From assembly GCF_025245835.1 (NCBI RefSeq), contig NZ_JAOBWS010000013.1, positions 1-64,000 on the forward strand: 64,000 nt of DNA. The letters are read 5' to 3'. The position numbers were made by a program, and so were the translations under genes. This DNA comes from Rheinheimera sp. 4Y26. GTDB taxonomy: Bacteria > Pseudomonadota > Gammaproteobacteria > Enterobacterales > Alteromonadaceae. Positions 27,355 to 35,536 of this stretch are shown in pieces (position 1 is the stretch's first letter; every line of letters starts with the position of its first letter). The notes beneath the pieces were generated by a model. It ran no database searches and was not told where the DNA came from. It worked only from the letters and a program-made list of their open reading frames with translations.

Positions 27355-28080
27355 ATGAAACATAAAACGGTAGAAGTAAAAAATGTGCTGCGAACGCAGG
27401 CTATGTTTGAAAACCTGCAATCCCGCAGCATGATCACCCCTGGGATTGGGTTGATTCATGGCCCATCTGGGTTCGGCAAAACCACGACAGTGACTTACAT
27501 GTTTAACGAATTAACCTTGTCAGGCCATCAGCCTTTATATGTTCGTTGCTATGCCACCGACACAGCCAGCAGCATCCTTGCAAGGATTATGAATGAAATG
27601 GGCGCTGACCCAATGTTCCCTCTTCGCAAAATGGTCGATTACATCATTCGTAATATGAATGAGAAAGGGCTGGCGTTATTTGTCGATGAAGCTGATCACA
27701 TTGTTGGCCAGGCAAAAACGATGGAAACCATCCGAGATTTATATGACAGCACAGAACAGCCAGTAGTGCTTATTGGTATGGAGGAAATTGCACGTCGAAT
27801 CTCACACCGCAAGCAGCTTTTTAACCGCATCAGTGAATGGGTTGAATTTAAGGCCGCTGATATTGAAGACGTTAATTTGTTTGCCATTGAGCTGCTTGAT
27901 GAAAGAGTAAAAGTGGCAGAAGACCTGCTCGAATACATCCGCTCAAAGTCAGCTGGTGAAGTGCGCCGCATCTTAATCGCTTTAGAAAAGATTGAGCGTG
28001 CTGCATTGGCTAGTGATGAAGATTATGTCGATTTGCATAGCTGGGGAGACCGTCCTTTGTTCTTGAGTCATCGCCGTTAG
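27355..28080 (+). CDS. MuB-type AAA+ ATPase, transposition target selection
   Basis: 241 residues. Walker A GPSGFGKTT and Walker B ALFVDEADH are intact, with sensor segments (VVLIGMEEIAR) and a C-terminal helical domain. It is shorter than Mu B because the N-terminal HTH appendage is missing, as in B3/D3112-like phages. It follows the transposase by 71 bases. Confidence 0.9.
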   Translation: MKHKTVEVKNVLRTQAMFENLQSRSMITPGIGLIHGPSGFGKTTTVTYMFNELTLSGHQPLYVRCYATDTASSILARIMNEMGADPMFPLRKMVDYIIRNMNEKGLALFVDEADHIVGQAKTMETIRDLYDSTEQPVVLIGMEEIARRISHRKQLFNRISEWVEFKAADIEDVNLFAIELLDERVKVAEDLLEYIRSKSAGEVRRILIALEKIERAALASDEDYVDLHSWGDRPLFLSHRR

Positions 28081-28095
28081 ACCGAGGATATTCAG

Positions 28096-28674
28096 ATGAA
28101 TAAACACGAATTAGCGTGGAACTATATGAAACAAAAGGATTGTTTTTTGGTTTCTGAAGTAGCTAATGCAGTGGATATGGATATCGAACTCTGCCGTAAA
28201 TCAATTAAAAGACTTGAAGAAAAAGGCTGTGTGCAAGTGATTAGTGGTATTGGCGTCGCAGGGCGTCCCTTTGTCTACAAAGTGATAGCCAGCAACGATG
28301 CCAAACCCCAGTTTGGTCGGGGTGGGACAGTTGGAAATAAGCGGCTGAGAAAAGGCAAAACTGGGCAGCAGTTAATTTGGAATAGCCTCCGAATTAACCG
28401 CGTTGCCACTGTCAGCATGATTGTGGCTGTGACTCAGGTCTCCGAACGGACTGTCTATCGCTATTTAAATTCATTAGAAAAAGCGGGTTATGTCAGCTGT
28501 CGACGTCCCAGCCGCGAAAACAAAAGCAATCAGGAGCGAATTGGTGAAGAGGGGGCTTGGGTATTGCGTCGTGAAACTGGCCCTAAAGCACCTATTTTGC
28601 GACGGAGTGAGGGATTTTGGGATCAAAACGAACAGAAGCTTTATCCCTTCCAGCAAGTTGGAGGTCAGGAATGA
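28096..28674 (+). CDS. Early protein with two winged-helix motifs
   Basis: 192 residues. Two helix-turn-helix-like segments are visible: CFLVSEVANAVDMDIELCRKSIKRLE near the N-terminus and RVATVSMIVAVTQVSERTVYRYLNSLEKAGY near residue 115. It is probably a DNA-binding early regulator. The family was not recognised beyond that. Its stop overlaps the next ATG (ATGA). Confidence 0.7.
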   Translation: MNKHELAWNYMKQKDCFLVSEVANAVDMDIELCRKSIKRLEEKGCVQVISGIGVAGRPFVYKVIASNDAKPQFGRGGTVGNKRLRKGKTGQQLIWNSLRINRVATVSMIVAVTQVSERTVYRYLNSLEKAGYVSCRRPSRENKSNQERIGEEGAWVLRRETGPKAPILRRSEGFWDQNEQKLYPFQQVGGQE

Positions 28675-29165
28675 AGTGGCTTGCTGTGTTACGTGAGCAA
28701 GTTGATCTTAATGGCCAGCGCAGTGTCGCTGACAAATTAGGGATCAGCAATACCACAGTAAGCCAGGTAGTAAACGAAAAATACCCTGGTGATATGGCGA
28801 GGATTCAGGCTCTTGTCGAAAGCGTGTTTTTGAAAAAAACAGTTATTTGCCCGGTGCTTGGTGAAATTGCATGGCACGAATGCCATCGCCATCAGAAAAA
28901 TGAGTTTACAAGTAACCCTCAGAAGCTGCGGCTATATCGGTCATGTCGAAGTGGATGTGAAAACTCTGATTTGCCTGTTACTCAAAATGTACAGCTTGAT
29001 GCATTAGCAAACCGAGGCACTTCAAGTGCTAAGTACGATGCCAGTGCGGTGATTAACAGGCTTACCAGGCAAGCTGAAAATGAGGGGAGTCGCGCACGTT
29101 TATTGGAGTTGCTGCAAGACGAGCTGCATAGCCTGGCTGCCAAATATAACAAGTTATTGAAGTGA
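28671..29165 (+). CDS. Early HTH protein
   Basis: 164 residues from ATG 28671, with GAGGTCAGGA as binding site. It has an N-terminal XRE-like HTH (QRSVADKLGISNTTVSQVVNEKYPG), a Cys/His segment (CPVLGEIAWHECHRHQ..CRSGCENS) that may bind zinc, and a C-terminal helical tail. It is similar in layout to regulatory early proteins of transposable phages. The target is unknown. Confidence 0.72.
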   Translation: MKWLAVLREQVDLNGQRSVADKLGISNTTVSQVVNEKYPGDMARIQALVESVFLKKTVICPVLGEIAWHECHRHQKNEFTSNPQKLRLYRSCRSGCENSDLPVTQNVQLDALANRGTSSAKYDASAVINRLTRQAENEGSRARLLELLQDELHSLAAKYNKLLK

Positions 29166-29167
29166 GA

Positions 29168-29443
29168 ATGCACATGAACAAAGCAAACGAAATCAAGCTG
29201 GCGTTGCGTGATGCAACTAACGCAGTAAACCGGTTGGACAAGTGCGGCTACCAGGTGATTGGTATCAGCTTAAACCAGTCAACACCGGTGATCACCATCA
29301 ATACACCGCCCAAGCACCGCATTCTGAATGGGGCTGAAGTGCTATGTGTGAAAGAAAGGGGCAATGCGCCGGAGCGTATCCAGTCAGCCAGATTTGAAGG
29401 CTGTTTGGTGACCTGGAAAGCAGACCCGTTAAGTATTCAATAA
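29168..29443 (+). CDS. Small early protein, unknown function
   Basis: About 91 residues. Starts at GTG 29162, ATG 29168 and ATG 29174 are all in frame; an AAGTGAG motif favours 29168. The sequence contains an NRLDKCGYQVIGISLN segment and a strand-rich C-terminus. No family is recognised. It overlaps or abuts the upstream gene, which supports co-translation. Confidence 0.6.
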   Translation: MHMNKANEIKLALRDATNAVNRLDKCGYQVIGISLNQSTPVITINTPPKHRILNGAEVLCVKERGNAPERIQSARFEGCLVTWKADPLSIQ

Positions 29444-29483
29444 CTGATTTAACCCACCAAATACCATCGCAAGAGGATTCCCC

Positions 29484-30131
29484 ATGGATACATCTACACA
29501 AGTTGCAGCTCATGCAGCATTAATTCCTGCCGGCTACTGGCAGGACGCTAAAGGCTCTTTAATTCCGGAGTCGATGATTAAACCTATTGACCGTGAGCGC
29601 GATAGTTTAGTGAAGGCACTGGTGGCTAAGGCCACTGAGTTAAGCAAGTTTATGGCGGCTTTTAAAGCTGAAGCTTTTGGCGACATTCAGGCGTTTATTG
29701 ACCTATCGCTGGAGCAATACGACACCAGCATGGGCGGCAAAAAAGGCAATGTAACGCTGTATACCTTTGATGGCCGTTACAAAATTCAACGAGCTATTCA
29801 GGAGCATATTAGCTTTGACGAGCGCCTGCAGGCCGCCAAAGCCTTAATTGACGAATGCCTGAAAGATTGGACTGCACAGGCGGCGCCCGAGCTAAAGGCT
29901 ATTGTGAACGGCGCTTTTGATGCCGACAAACAAGGCAATATCAGCACCGGCCGTGTACTGGGTTTACGCCGGCTGGATATTAAAGACGAGCGCTGGGTGA
30001 AGGCCATGCAGGCCATTAGTGAAGCCGTGCAGGTGGTTGGCAGCAAGTCATACATCAGGGTTTATGAGCGTATTGGCGACACCGATCAATACCGCGCCAT
30101 TCCACTGGATATTGCGGCGGTGCAGGTATGA
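29484..30131 (+). CDS. DUF3164 family early phage protein
   Basis: 215 residues with DUF3164 features: an N-terminal GYWQDAKGSLIPESMIKPIDRERD, the TSMGGKKGNVTLYTFDG core and a GRVLGLRRLDIKDERW segment. It is common in the early regions of Mu-like phages of Gammaproteobacteria. The function is unknown. The stop overlaps the next gene by 4 bases. Confidence 0.87.
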   Translation: MDTSTQVAAHAALIPAGYWQDAKGSLIPESMIKPIDRERDSLVKALVAKATELSKFMAAFKAEAFGDIQAFIDLSLEQYDTSMGGKKGNVTLYTFDGRYKIQRAIQEHISFDERLQAAKALIDECLKDWTAQAAPELKAIVNGAFDADKQGNISTGRVLGLRRLDIKDERWVKAMQAISEAVQVVGSKSYIRVYERIGDTDQYRAIPLDIAAVQV

Positions 30132-30331
30132 GCCAAACAGTCAAAAAGCAGACCCTGCGCCCAACAGATGAAGCAATAGCGCAAGAAATTGCGGTGTCGC
30201 TGAGCATTCACGAGCAGTACACCACCAACCATCCAGGTGAAACCTTTGAGCAAGGCGTAGCGGCAGCACTGCTTTGGGTGTTGGGTAATGGCGAGCTGCC
30301 AAACGGGGAGGCGACAGGGTGGATCAACTAA
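30128..30331 (+). CDS. Small early phage protein
   Basis: 67 acidic residues (PTDEAIAQEIAVSL, TFEQGVAAALLWVLGNGELP). The start ATG overlaps the upstream stop (ATGA). No family is recognised. The gene order argues that it is real. Confidence 0.65.
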   Translation: MSQTVKKQTLRPTDEAIAQEIAVSLSIHEQYTTNHPGETFEQGVAAALLWVLGNGELPNGEATGWIN

Positions 30332-30546
30332 CACAGGCCCTGTGGGAATTGCGTCAGCACATGGTTGCACTCTGTGCAACCTACCAACTGGACGTTTGGC
30401 CAACCGTGCCAGGTTATGAAAGCCTGATTAAAGGCATAGAGCAAAGCGCCGGACTTGAAGAAGAGCAGCTGCTGTTCTGGTTTGAAAACAACTGCGAGAG
30501 TCTGGAACAACTGCAGGAATATATCCGAACCCACAAGTCGAACTAA
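30319..30546 (+). CDS. Small early phage protein
   Basis: 75 residues from a GTG-region start at 30319, overlapping the preceding gene by 13 bases; GGGGAGGCG lies just upstream. Acidic and helical (GLEEEQLLFWFENNCESLEQLQEYI). The family is unknown. Confidence 0.6.
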   Translation: MDQLTQALWELRQHMVALCATYQLDVWPTVPGYESLIKGIEQSAGLEEEQLLFWFENNCESLEQLQEYIRTHKSN

Positions 30547-30627
30547 AGCGAAACAGCCCGGTATTGGTGACCGGGTTGTCTATCTAGCGTCGTGGCTGGG
30601 TACTGAAGAGCAGCGAAAAGGTTGTAT

Positions 30628-31212
30628 ATGTTCGAATCAAAAAAATCATCGCGTAAGTGGTTAATTCAGATGATCCACATAGCCAAAAGCAATTTGCAAA
30701 TGGCCGATGAAAGCTACAGGGCCTTATTGGCGCACCACGGCAAAGGCAAAACAAGCAGTATCAACTTATCGGTAACTGAGCTGCAAACAGTGCTGGATGC
30801 CATGGTTAAACTGGGTTTTAAAGCCGAATTAAAACCGGCAAAAAACGGTGTTAAAAAGCGCTTAAGCCCAGCTACAAAAACAGCTGTAAAGGATGAACGC
30901 GCTGTAATGCGTGCCATTTGGATTTTTATGGCCAAGGCCGGTTTTATTGATGATGGCAGCGAAGTCGCACTGAATGCCTGGGTAAAACGCATGACTGCCC
31001 AGCAGAACGGCGGCGAGGGTATTGCCGAAGTTCAATGGTTGCAGGGTGCTGACGCCTCAAAAATGCTTGAGTCATTAAAACGCTGGTGCCGCCGCTGTAT
31101 GTATGAAGCATTACAGCGCCAGGGCGTTGAGGTTTACCAGCAGGCCAGTTACCAGGTGTTGCTTGACAAATGGCACCGGGTGCATGGCCAAACACAGGAG
31201 CAACAGCCATGA
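30628..31212 (+). CDS. gemA: GemA/gp16-like regulatory protein (DUF1018)
   Basis: 194 residues from ATG 30628 with AAAAGG upstream. Features of the Mu gp16/GemA family: a RKWLIQMIHIAKSNLQMADESYRALL N-terminus, a SPATKTAVKDERAVMRAIWI middle and a CRRCMYEALQRQG C-terminus. In Mu, GemA alters host gene expression and DNA supercoiling. It is the early-middle gene before mor. Confidence 0.87.
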   Translation: MFESKKSSRKWLIQMIHIAKSNLQMADESYRALLAHHGKGKTSSINLSVTELQTVLDAMVKLGFKAELKPAKNGVKKRLSPATKTAVKDERAVMRAIWIFMAKAGFIDDGSEVALNAWVKRMTAQQNGGEGIAEVQWLQGADASKMLESLKRWCRRCMYEALQRQGVEVYQQASYQVLLDKWHRVHGQTQEQQP

Positions 31213-31691
31213 AATTAGGTCGTTGCCCTGTCTGTCACAGCCATTTGCACCTGGACCAACTGGTGCAGGATGAGTCTGGCCGCCAGTTGTTGGGCTTGGT
31301 ATCAAAACTGGGCTATCGCTTAGGGCCGGTACTGGTTAGTTACATTGGTTTGTTTCGTCCGGCTAAACAGGATTTATCCAATAGCCGCGCCTATAACCTG
31401 GCACTTGAGGCTTTGGAGCTAACCAGCAATCAGCCACTACTGGCCGAAGCTATGCGTGAGACAGTGCAAAGCATACATTCCAAGCGCCATCAGGGTGACA
31501 ATAAACCTATGGCCAACCACAACTATTTAAAGCGGGTGTTGGAAGCAAAAGCACAGGCACCGGTGGTGCAGCATTCACCCAGTATGGAAATAAAACATCA
31601 GCATCAGCTATCAGCAGAAGAAGATAAGCGCCTGTTTGAGCAGCGTATTCAGCAGCTGGGCGGCAGAGTAATTACAAAGGTGGACTTATGA
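31209..31691 (+). CDS. Phage protein with N-terminal zinc-ribbon half
   Basis: 160 residues from ATG 31209 (ATGA overlap). A CPVCHSHLHL motif at the N-terminus could bind metal with its histidines. The remainder is helical with a basic middle and an acidic C-terminus. It sits between GemA and Mor, where transposable phages often keep small regulators. The function is unknown. Confidence 0.68.
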   Translation: MKLGRCPVCHSHLHLDQLVQDESGRQLLGLVSKLGYRLGPVLVSYIGLFRPAKQDLSNSRAYNLALEALELTSNQPLLAEAMRETVQSIHSKRHQGDNKPMANHNYLKRVLEAKAQAPVVQHSPSMEIKHQHQLSAEEDKRLFEQRIQQLGGRVITKVDL

Positions 31692-32110
31692 GTGAGCAGC
31701 AGTTAGACGCCTTTTCTACACCGGAAGAGCTGCAGGATTTACTGCAGCAACTGGAGAGTTTGCCTGACGAACAGCGCCAGGATGTTGTCAAGCGCATTCC
31801 GGCAATGCTGCAAAGCCTGATGGCCTTATTTGCCAGCGAACTGCGTAGTAAAGGAGCCAAGGAACCTGAGCGGTTGGCTGAACACCTGGTAATTTGCCTG
31901 GCAAACTACTTTGGTGGCATGCAGCTGTATTTACCACGTAATGACAAGCTGGCGCTGGAGCTTAGAAATATCCGGATTTACCAGCAACACCGGGGCGGCA
32001 ATACTGAGCAGTTGGCACGCCAGTATGGCCTAACCTCAATTCAGATTTACCATATAGTTCGTGAGCAGACTACGGCCGAGCGGGCACGGCGGCAGCTGAA
32101 TATTTTTTAA
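31688..32110 (+). CDS. mor: Mor-type transcriptional activator
   Basis: 140 residues. The C-terminal HTH (NTEQLARQYGLTSIQIYHIVREQ) and the dimerisation part (LVICLANYFGGMQLYLPR) match the Mor/C family. It should turn on the middle/late promoter. No second Mor/C-like gene (C) is visible, so this protein may drive the late operon alone. It overlaps the upstream stop by 4 bases. Confidence 0.9.
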   Translation: MSEQQLDAFSTPEELQDLLQQLESLPDEQRQDVVKRIPAMLQSLMALFASELRSKGAKEPERLAEHLVICLANYFGGMQLYLPRNDKLALELRNIRIYQQHRGGNTEQLARQYGLTSIQIYHIVREQTTAERARRQLNIF

Positions 32111-32227
32111 TATAGGAAACGTCAATCCATCATTGAGTTTTACATGTTGTAACCGAAGATTTTTTAAAACGCTCATCACAACACTATAACGTCTAAAAAT
32201 TAATCTCTACATTAATTGACTAAATAC

Positions 32228-32378
32228 GGGGACCTAAGGTAAATTCCCATTGGGAACTCCTGTGATGGAGCCCCCCTACATCTTGATGTAGAGCTCTTTC
32301 TCAGAAAAGTGTGACTCGAAATGGTCGAGTTAAAAAGTGGTTGCAGCGTAAGCTGCTTTCTTGCTTTGGTTTTTCTGA
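32228..32378 (+). ncRNA. Predicted structured RNA between mor and the DUF4760 gene
   Basis: A dense series of perfect short hairpins: TTCCC/GGGAA (32244-32256), CTCC/GGAG (32257-32270), CTACAT/ATGTAG with CTTG tetraloop (32276-32291), then an 8-bp closing stem TCAGAAAA (32301-32308) / TTTTCTGA (32371-32378). The closing stem encloses ACTCGA/TCGAGT (32314-32330) and GCAGC/GCTGC with a GTAA GNRA-type tetraloop (32343-32356). The enclosed pair forms a three-way junction. A TTGACT box lies at 32216. No family match is known to me. Confidence 0.5.
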
Positions 32379-32503
32379 AGACTTTGATTAAACTAAAATG
32401 AATACACGGTACAATTCGTGTAATTCAAAATAATAAAAAATATCACCAACGATTCGATAGGATTGTCGAAAAGTTAAATTTCATGAAATTGGAGAAAATC
32501 GCC

Positions 32504-32554
32504 ATGACAGTAGTGAATAAATTAAATTATTTAGTAGGTTACGGATTAGGTTGA
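32504..32554 (+). CDS. 16-residue peptide MTVVNKLNYLVGYGLG
   Basis: A short frame with ATG 32504, GGAG nine bases upstream and stop TGA. It is preceded by a perfect 14-bp palindrome (32477-32490) and followed 26 bases later by a strong terminator. The C-terminal half is hydrophobic and glycine-rich. It could be a leader peptide controlling the DUF4760 gene, a signalling peptide or a small toxin. There is no homology evidence; support is the ribosome binding site and context. Confidence 0.45.
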   Translation: MTVVNKLNYLVGYGLG

Positions 32555-32579
32555 TAAATCTCAATCTTAATACTACCCT

Positions 32580-32610
32580 CTAAGGTCCCATTTTGGGACC
32601 TTAGTTTTTT
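32580..32610 (+). terminator. Strong Rho-independent terminator before the DUF4760 gene
   Basis: Perfect 10-bp stem CTAAGGTCCC/GGGACCTTAG with a 5-nt loop and six T. It ends the RNA/peptide unit or works as an attenuator, because the next gene starts only 37 bases later. AGGTCCC in the stem is complementary to GGGACCT at 32229-32235 in the structured leader. Confidence 0.93.
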
Positions 32611-32646
32611 GTAAGTCTGATTAAGTTAAAAGCAGGGAGTTGCATA

Positions 32647-33579
32647 GTGATTAAGAATGTTGCGGTTTGTTCGTTTGGCATATCCATTTTTAGCGCACTG
32701 ATATACGCATTTATTTATTTTTACCATCCTGATTTTACCACAGTTAGTAATAACACAAATGCGAGAGACTCACTGCTGGATGTCATGCAGTTCATCACAT
32801 TTGCGTCACTTGTAACGGCTGCAGTTCCACTCACATGTTTGAGACTAGCGAAAGCTTATCCAGAGTCAGTTAGGCTGTTAAAGGTCTTTGGGGTCATAAT
32901 TATTGTAGAATTGATTATTGGTTATTTAATAATCAAGTATAACCCGCTCTTTCAAACGGCCCTGTCAATTTTGGTTTCATCATCTGTAATAGCGATGGGC
33001 TGGTGGATTCAAAACATTAACCATGCTAACAACGCAAGAAAATCGCACACTTTGAATATTATTATGCAGTCCCGAATGAGTGCATCCTATTTAGATCGAT
33101 TAGCGGCATTTACCAAAGTATATCGGGGTAACCGCTTTATTTCTAAGGAATTAGCGGTATTAGGTGACGTTACAACCACAACTGACGAAAGATCGTTTTC
33201 TAACCTGCCTAAAAATATTCGTGATGCGTATGACGGAGTTTGTTACCTGCTTAATTATTATGAGTTTTTAGCCCAAGGGGTTAAAGCACGTGATTTGGAT
33301 GAAAACTTAGTTCTGCAATGTTTCAGTTCATTTATGCAGGTTATTGAGTTGAAAGCATTTTTCATCATAAAGTTAGCAAGGGAAAAGGATAAAAGTTATT
33401 TCGAAGGATTAATTTGGGTACTTGAGCGATGGGGGATGTCTTCTTTTAATGTCAACCTTGCTAAGTCAAGCCCTGAAGGGGATTTGGGGGTGCAAATACC
33501 GAGCAATATAGATGAGTTAATTAGTAAAAGAAAAAAGAAAAAGCCCAAAACGCACTCTAGGACGTTACCTGCCAATTGA
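32647..33579 (+). CDS. DUF4760-like membrane protein, prophage cargo
   Basis: 310 residues from GTG 32647, supported by GGGAG seven bases upstream. Three to four N-terminal hydrophobic segments (about 5-28, 48-70, 80-105, 107-122) precede a cytoplasmic helical domain (about 130-270) with the DUF4760-like core SHTLNIIMQSR..RDAYDGVCYLLNYYEFLAQGV and a basic tail (KRKKKKPK). AT-rich, unlike the phage operon around it. The position between mor and the lysis genes suggests a lysogenic-conversion gene, perhaps for superinfection exclusion; the function is unproven. Confidence 0.7.
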   Translation: MIKNVAVCSFGISIFSALIYAFIYFYHPDFTTVSNNTNARDSLLDVMQFITFASLVTAAVPLTCLRLAKAYPESVRLLKVFGVIIIVELIIGYLIIKYNPLFQTALSILVSSSVIAMGWWIQNINHANNARKSHTLNIIMQSRMSASYLDRLAAFTKVYRGNRFISKELAVLGDVTTTTDERSFSNLPKNIRDAYDGVCYLLNYYEFLAQGVKARDLDENLVLQCFSSFMQVIELKAFFIIKLAREKDKSYFEGLIWVLERWGMSSFNVNLAKSSPEGDLGVQIPSNIDELISKRKKKKPKTHSRTLPAN

Positions 33580-33653
33580 AATTTGGCGAAATACACTTAG
33601 AGACGTAATGAAATTAGCAAAACTCTTTAAGTGAAGTCCATTATGACCAACAA

Positions 33654-33689
33654 CTAATCTGCGGTTAACCCCCATTAACCGCAGATTAG
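33654..33689. terminator. Perfect 15-bp hairpin after the DUF4760 gene
   Basis: Arms 33654-33668 and 33675-33689 (CTAATCTGCGGTTAA and its complement) with a 6-nt loop. There is no T-run, so it may be a weak terminator or an operator for the late operon. The late lysis gene starts 5 bases after it. Confidence 0.6.
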
Positions 33690-33693
33690 GCCG

Positions 33694-34128
33694 ATGTCCC
33701 AGCCCTTAAAACTCCGTTTAAAAACCTTTTCATTCCCACATGGCACTTATGGCGAGTTGTTTAATGCAACTACCGGCGAAAGGCTTTGTGTAACTGCTGA
33801 ATGCCCCTGGCTAAACAACGAAGTTGGCCGCAGCTGTGTGCCGGCAGGTGACTATGTTGTATCGGCCCATGTAAGCCCACGTTTTGGTAGATGCCTGATT
33901 ATTAGCGCACCTTCACTTGGTGTTACTCCTGCAGGCCCAAGCCTTCGCACCCACTGTTTATTTCATGCTGCCAACCGGCCATCAGAGCTAAAAGGTTGTA
34001 TTGCACCAGGTAATTATTTTGGTGCCATCGACAACGATTGGGCCGTGATGGAGTCGCGCAAAGCTCTTGAAAAGCTGCTGGTACTGGTCGGCAACGATGA
34101 AGTGCAACTTCGGATTGAGCGGTATTAA
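33694..34128 (+). CDS. DUF5675 family protein, probable endolysin-like lysis gene
   Basis: 144 residues. Motifs GTYGELFNATTGERLCVTAECPWLNNEVGRSCVPAGDY and HAANRPSELKGCIAPG fit DUF5675, a fold related to L,D-transpeptidase-like domains, found at the lysozyme position of many phages. A role in cell-wall opening is inferred from its place beside the holin-like gene. No classical glycosidase motif is present. Confidence 0.78.
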   Translation: MSQPLKLRLKTFSFPHGTYGELFNATTGERLCVTAECPWLNNEVGRSCVPAGDYVVSAHVSPRFGRCLIISAPSLGVTPAGPSLRTHCLFHAANRPSELKGCIAPGNYFGAIDNDWAVMESRKALEKLLVLVGNDEVQLRIERY

Positions 34129-34130
34129 CT

Positions 34131-34406
34131 ATGGGTCGCAATGCTGACTGGAGTTACCAGCGTGGCCGCCAGGCAAGGTTTGAAGCCGAAAAGGCGGTAT
34201 ATACCGGTTCAGTTTCCTCTGCAGAAAAGCCGGCTTTACATAGCCGCGACGCCACCATGCAAGCCATGTTCGACAAGGGCTGGCACAGTCCAACCCCAGT
34301 TGAAATCCAGCAATTTATTAACCCTCCCCAGTCTATCGGCGAACAACTCAGAGCCAACAAGCGTCTGCGGGAAATTCTGAAATTAGGAGCAGTTGAATGT
34401 CGATAG
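34131..34406 (+). CDS. Small late phage protein
   Basis: 91 residues, polar, with GRNADWSYQRGRQARFEAEKA at the N-terminus. It begins two bases after the DUF5675 stop and overlaps the holin-like gene by 10. No family is recognised. The tight spacing supports it. Confidence 0.62.
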   Translation: MGRNADWSYQRGRQARFEAEKAVYTGSVSSAEKPALHSRDATMQAMFDKGWHSPTPVEIQQFINPPQSIGEQLRANKRLREILKLGAVECR

Positions 34407-34975
34407 CACTGATTACCAGCATAGCCACCATGGCTATTCGCCAGGGGCCAAACGTGATCCGGGGTATTGCCTCGCTGTTTGGTGGCAACGATACCGCAAG
34501 CAAAGTGGCCGATATTGTGGAGCAAGTTGGCAATATTGCAGGGCTGAGCCCAGAGCAAAAGATTGCTAAAACAGCAGAGAAAATTGCTGCCATGCCACCT
34601 GAAGTTTTATTGGGTCTGGAGCAGCTGAAAATTGAACTGGAAAAAGAACAGACTCGACGCCAGGAGCTGGCTTACAGCGATCAGCAAGCAACCCATAAAG
34701 AAACGCAGCTCACTATCCGAAACGGTGACAACGCCACCGATGAATATGTGCGCCGCACCAGGCCATTAATGGCTCGGCAGTCATTTTATATAGGCTCGCT
34801 GTACGTCATTGCGATGGAATTGTTGCTGGCCTTTGGTAAAAGCAGCACAGGTGCAGACTGGGCTATGGCTTTGGCCATTTATACCCCTGCACTCAGTTAC
34901 ATGGGCCTGCGAACACTAGACGGCTTTGCTCCCTTTGGTAAAAGCAGTGCACAAAAACCAGGTAAACCGGCATGA
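34397..34975 (+). CDS. Holin-like (3TM-type) lysis protein
   Basis: 192 residues. A helical N-terminal domain with a central coiled coil (ELEKEQTRRQELAYSDQQATHKE) is followed by membrane segments (FYIGSLYVIAMELLLAF, MALAIYTPALSYMGL). The TRRTRPLMARQSF-type motif before the membrane part matches phage 3TM holins. It should permeabilise the inner membrane at lysis. Confidence 0.72.
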   Translation: MSIALITSIATMAIRQGPNVIRGIASLFGGNDTASKVADIVEQVGNIAGLSPEQKIAKTAEKIAAMPPEVLLGLEQLKIELEKEQTRRQELAYSDQQATHKETQLTIRNGDNATDEYVRRTRPLMARQSFYIGSLYVIAMELLLAFGKSSTGADWAMALAIYTPALSYMGLRTLDGFAPFGKSSAQKPGKPA

Positions 34976-35205
34976 CAGATTTAATTGACCGCGCTGCCGA
35001 ACTGGAGCAGCAGCAGCGCGAACAGGCGCTGCAATCGGCTCTTAGCAAACCGCTTGAATCTCAGGAAATAGACGAACTGGGCAATTATTACTGTAACGAT
35101 TGTGGCATTCAAATCCCGCCCAAACGCATTGCAGCTGTGCCAACGGCCGTGTGCTGCATTGACTGTCAAACCATCCGTGAACGCATAGGAAAACACTTTG
35201 TTTGA
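34972..35205 (+). CDS. TraR/DksA-type C4 zinc-finger protein
   Basis: 77 residues. N-terminal helix, then a zinc finger CNDCG..CCIDCQTIRER typical of the short phage/plasmid TraR family. Such proteins bind RNA polymerase through the secondary channel and modulate transcription in place of DksA/ppGpp. Overlaps both neighbours. Confidence 0.88.
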   Translation: MTDLIDRAAELEQQQREQALQSALSKPLESQEIDELGNYYCNDCGIQIPPKRIAAVPTAVCCIDCQTIRERIGKHFV

Positions 35206-35536
35206 TGACATCAATTACAGCGGTGCCAAGTTTTGGTTAGACCTTGCTCAGGTTGTTTTTACCGCCTTGATTGGCCTTTATGTGCTGGTAAGTAAACCCA
35301 CCAAGCAAAACAAACAGGCCACAGCGGCTCTGAAAGAAACAGTGGAAGCTCAGGAAAAACGCCTGGGCACACTGGAGTTAAAGATGGAGTACATACCGGA
35401 CCAGGACGAATTTCACAAACTGGATAAAAAAGTGTCCGAGCTGGTCGGCAAAATCGGCAACGTGCATGACCGGATGCGAAGTGTCGACCAAAAGCTGGAT
35501 TTATTAATTGAGAACGAACTTAGAGGGAAATCCTGA
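35198..35536 (+). CDS. DUF2730 family phage protein
   Basis: 112 residues from TTG 35198 with AGGA upstream. One N-terminal membrane segment (DLAQVVFTALIGLYVLV) followed by a coiled coil. The DUF2730 family occupies this place in Mu-like phages (compare Mu gp25). It may act in lysis as a spanin-like or anchor protein; the function is unproven. Confidence 0.8.
   Translation: MFDDINYSGAKFWLDLAQVVFTALIGLYVLVSKPTKQNKQATAALKETVEAQEKRLGTLELKMEYIPDQDEFHKLDKKVSELVGKIGNVHDRMRSVDQKLDLLIENELRGKS

Noticed and set aside
32398-32433. 11-residue frame before the 16-residue peptide
   Set aside because: No ribosome binding site and no other support.
32111-32646. Retron (msr/msd RNA) before the DUF4760 gene
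   Set aside because: Hairpin-rich RNA is suggestive, but there is no reverse transcriptase anywhere in the prophage or element.
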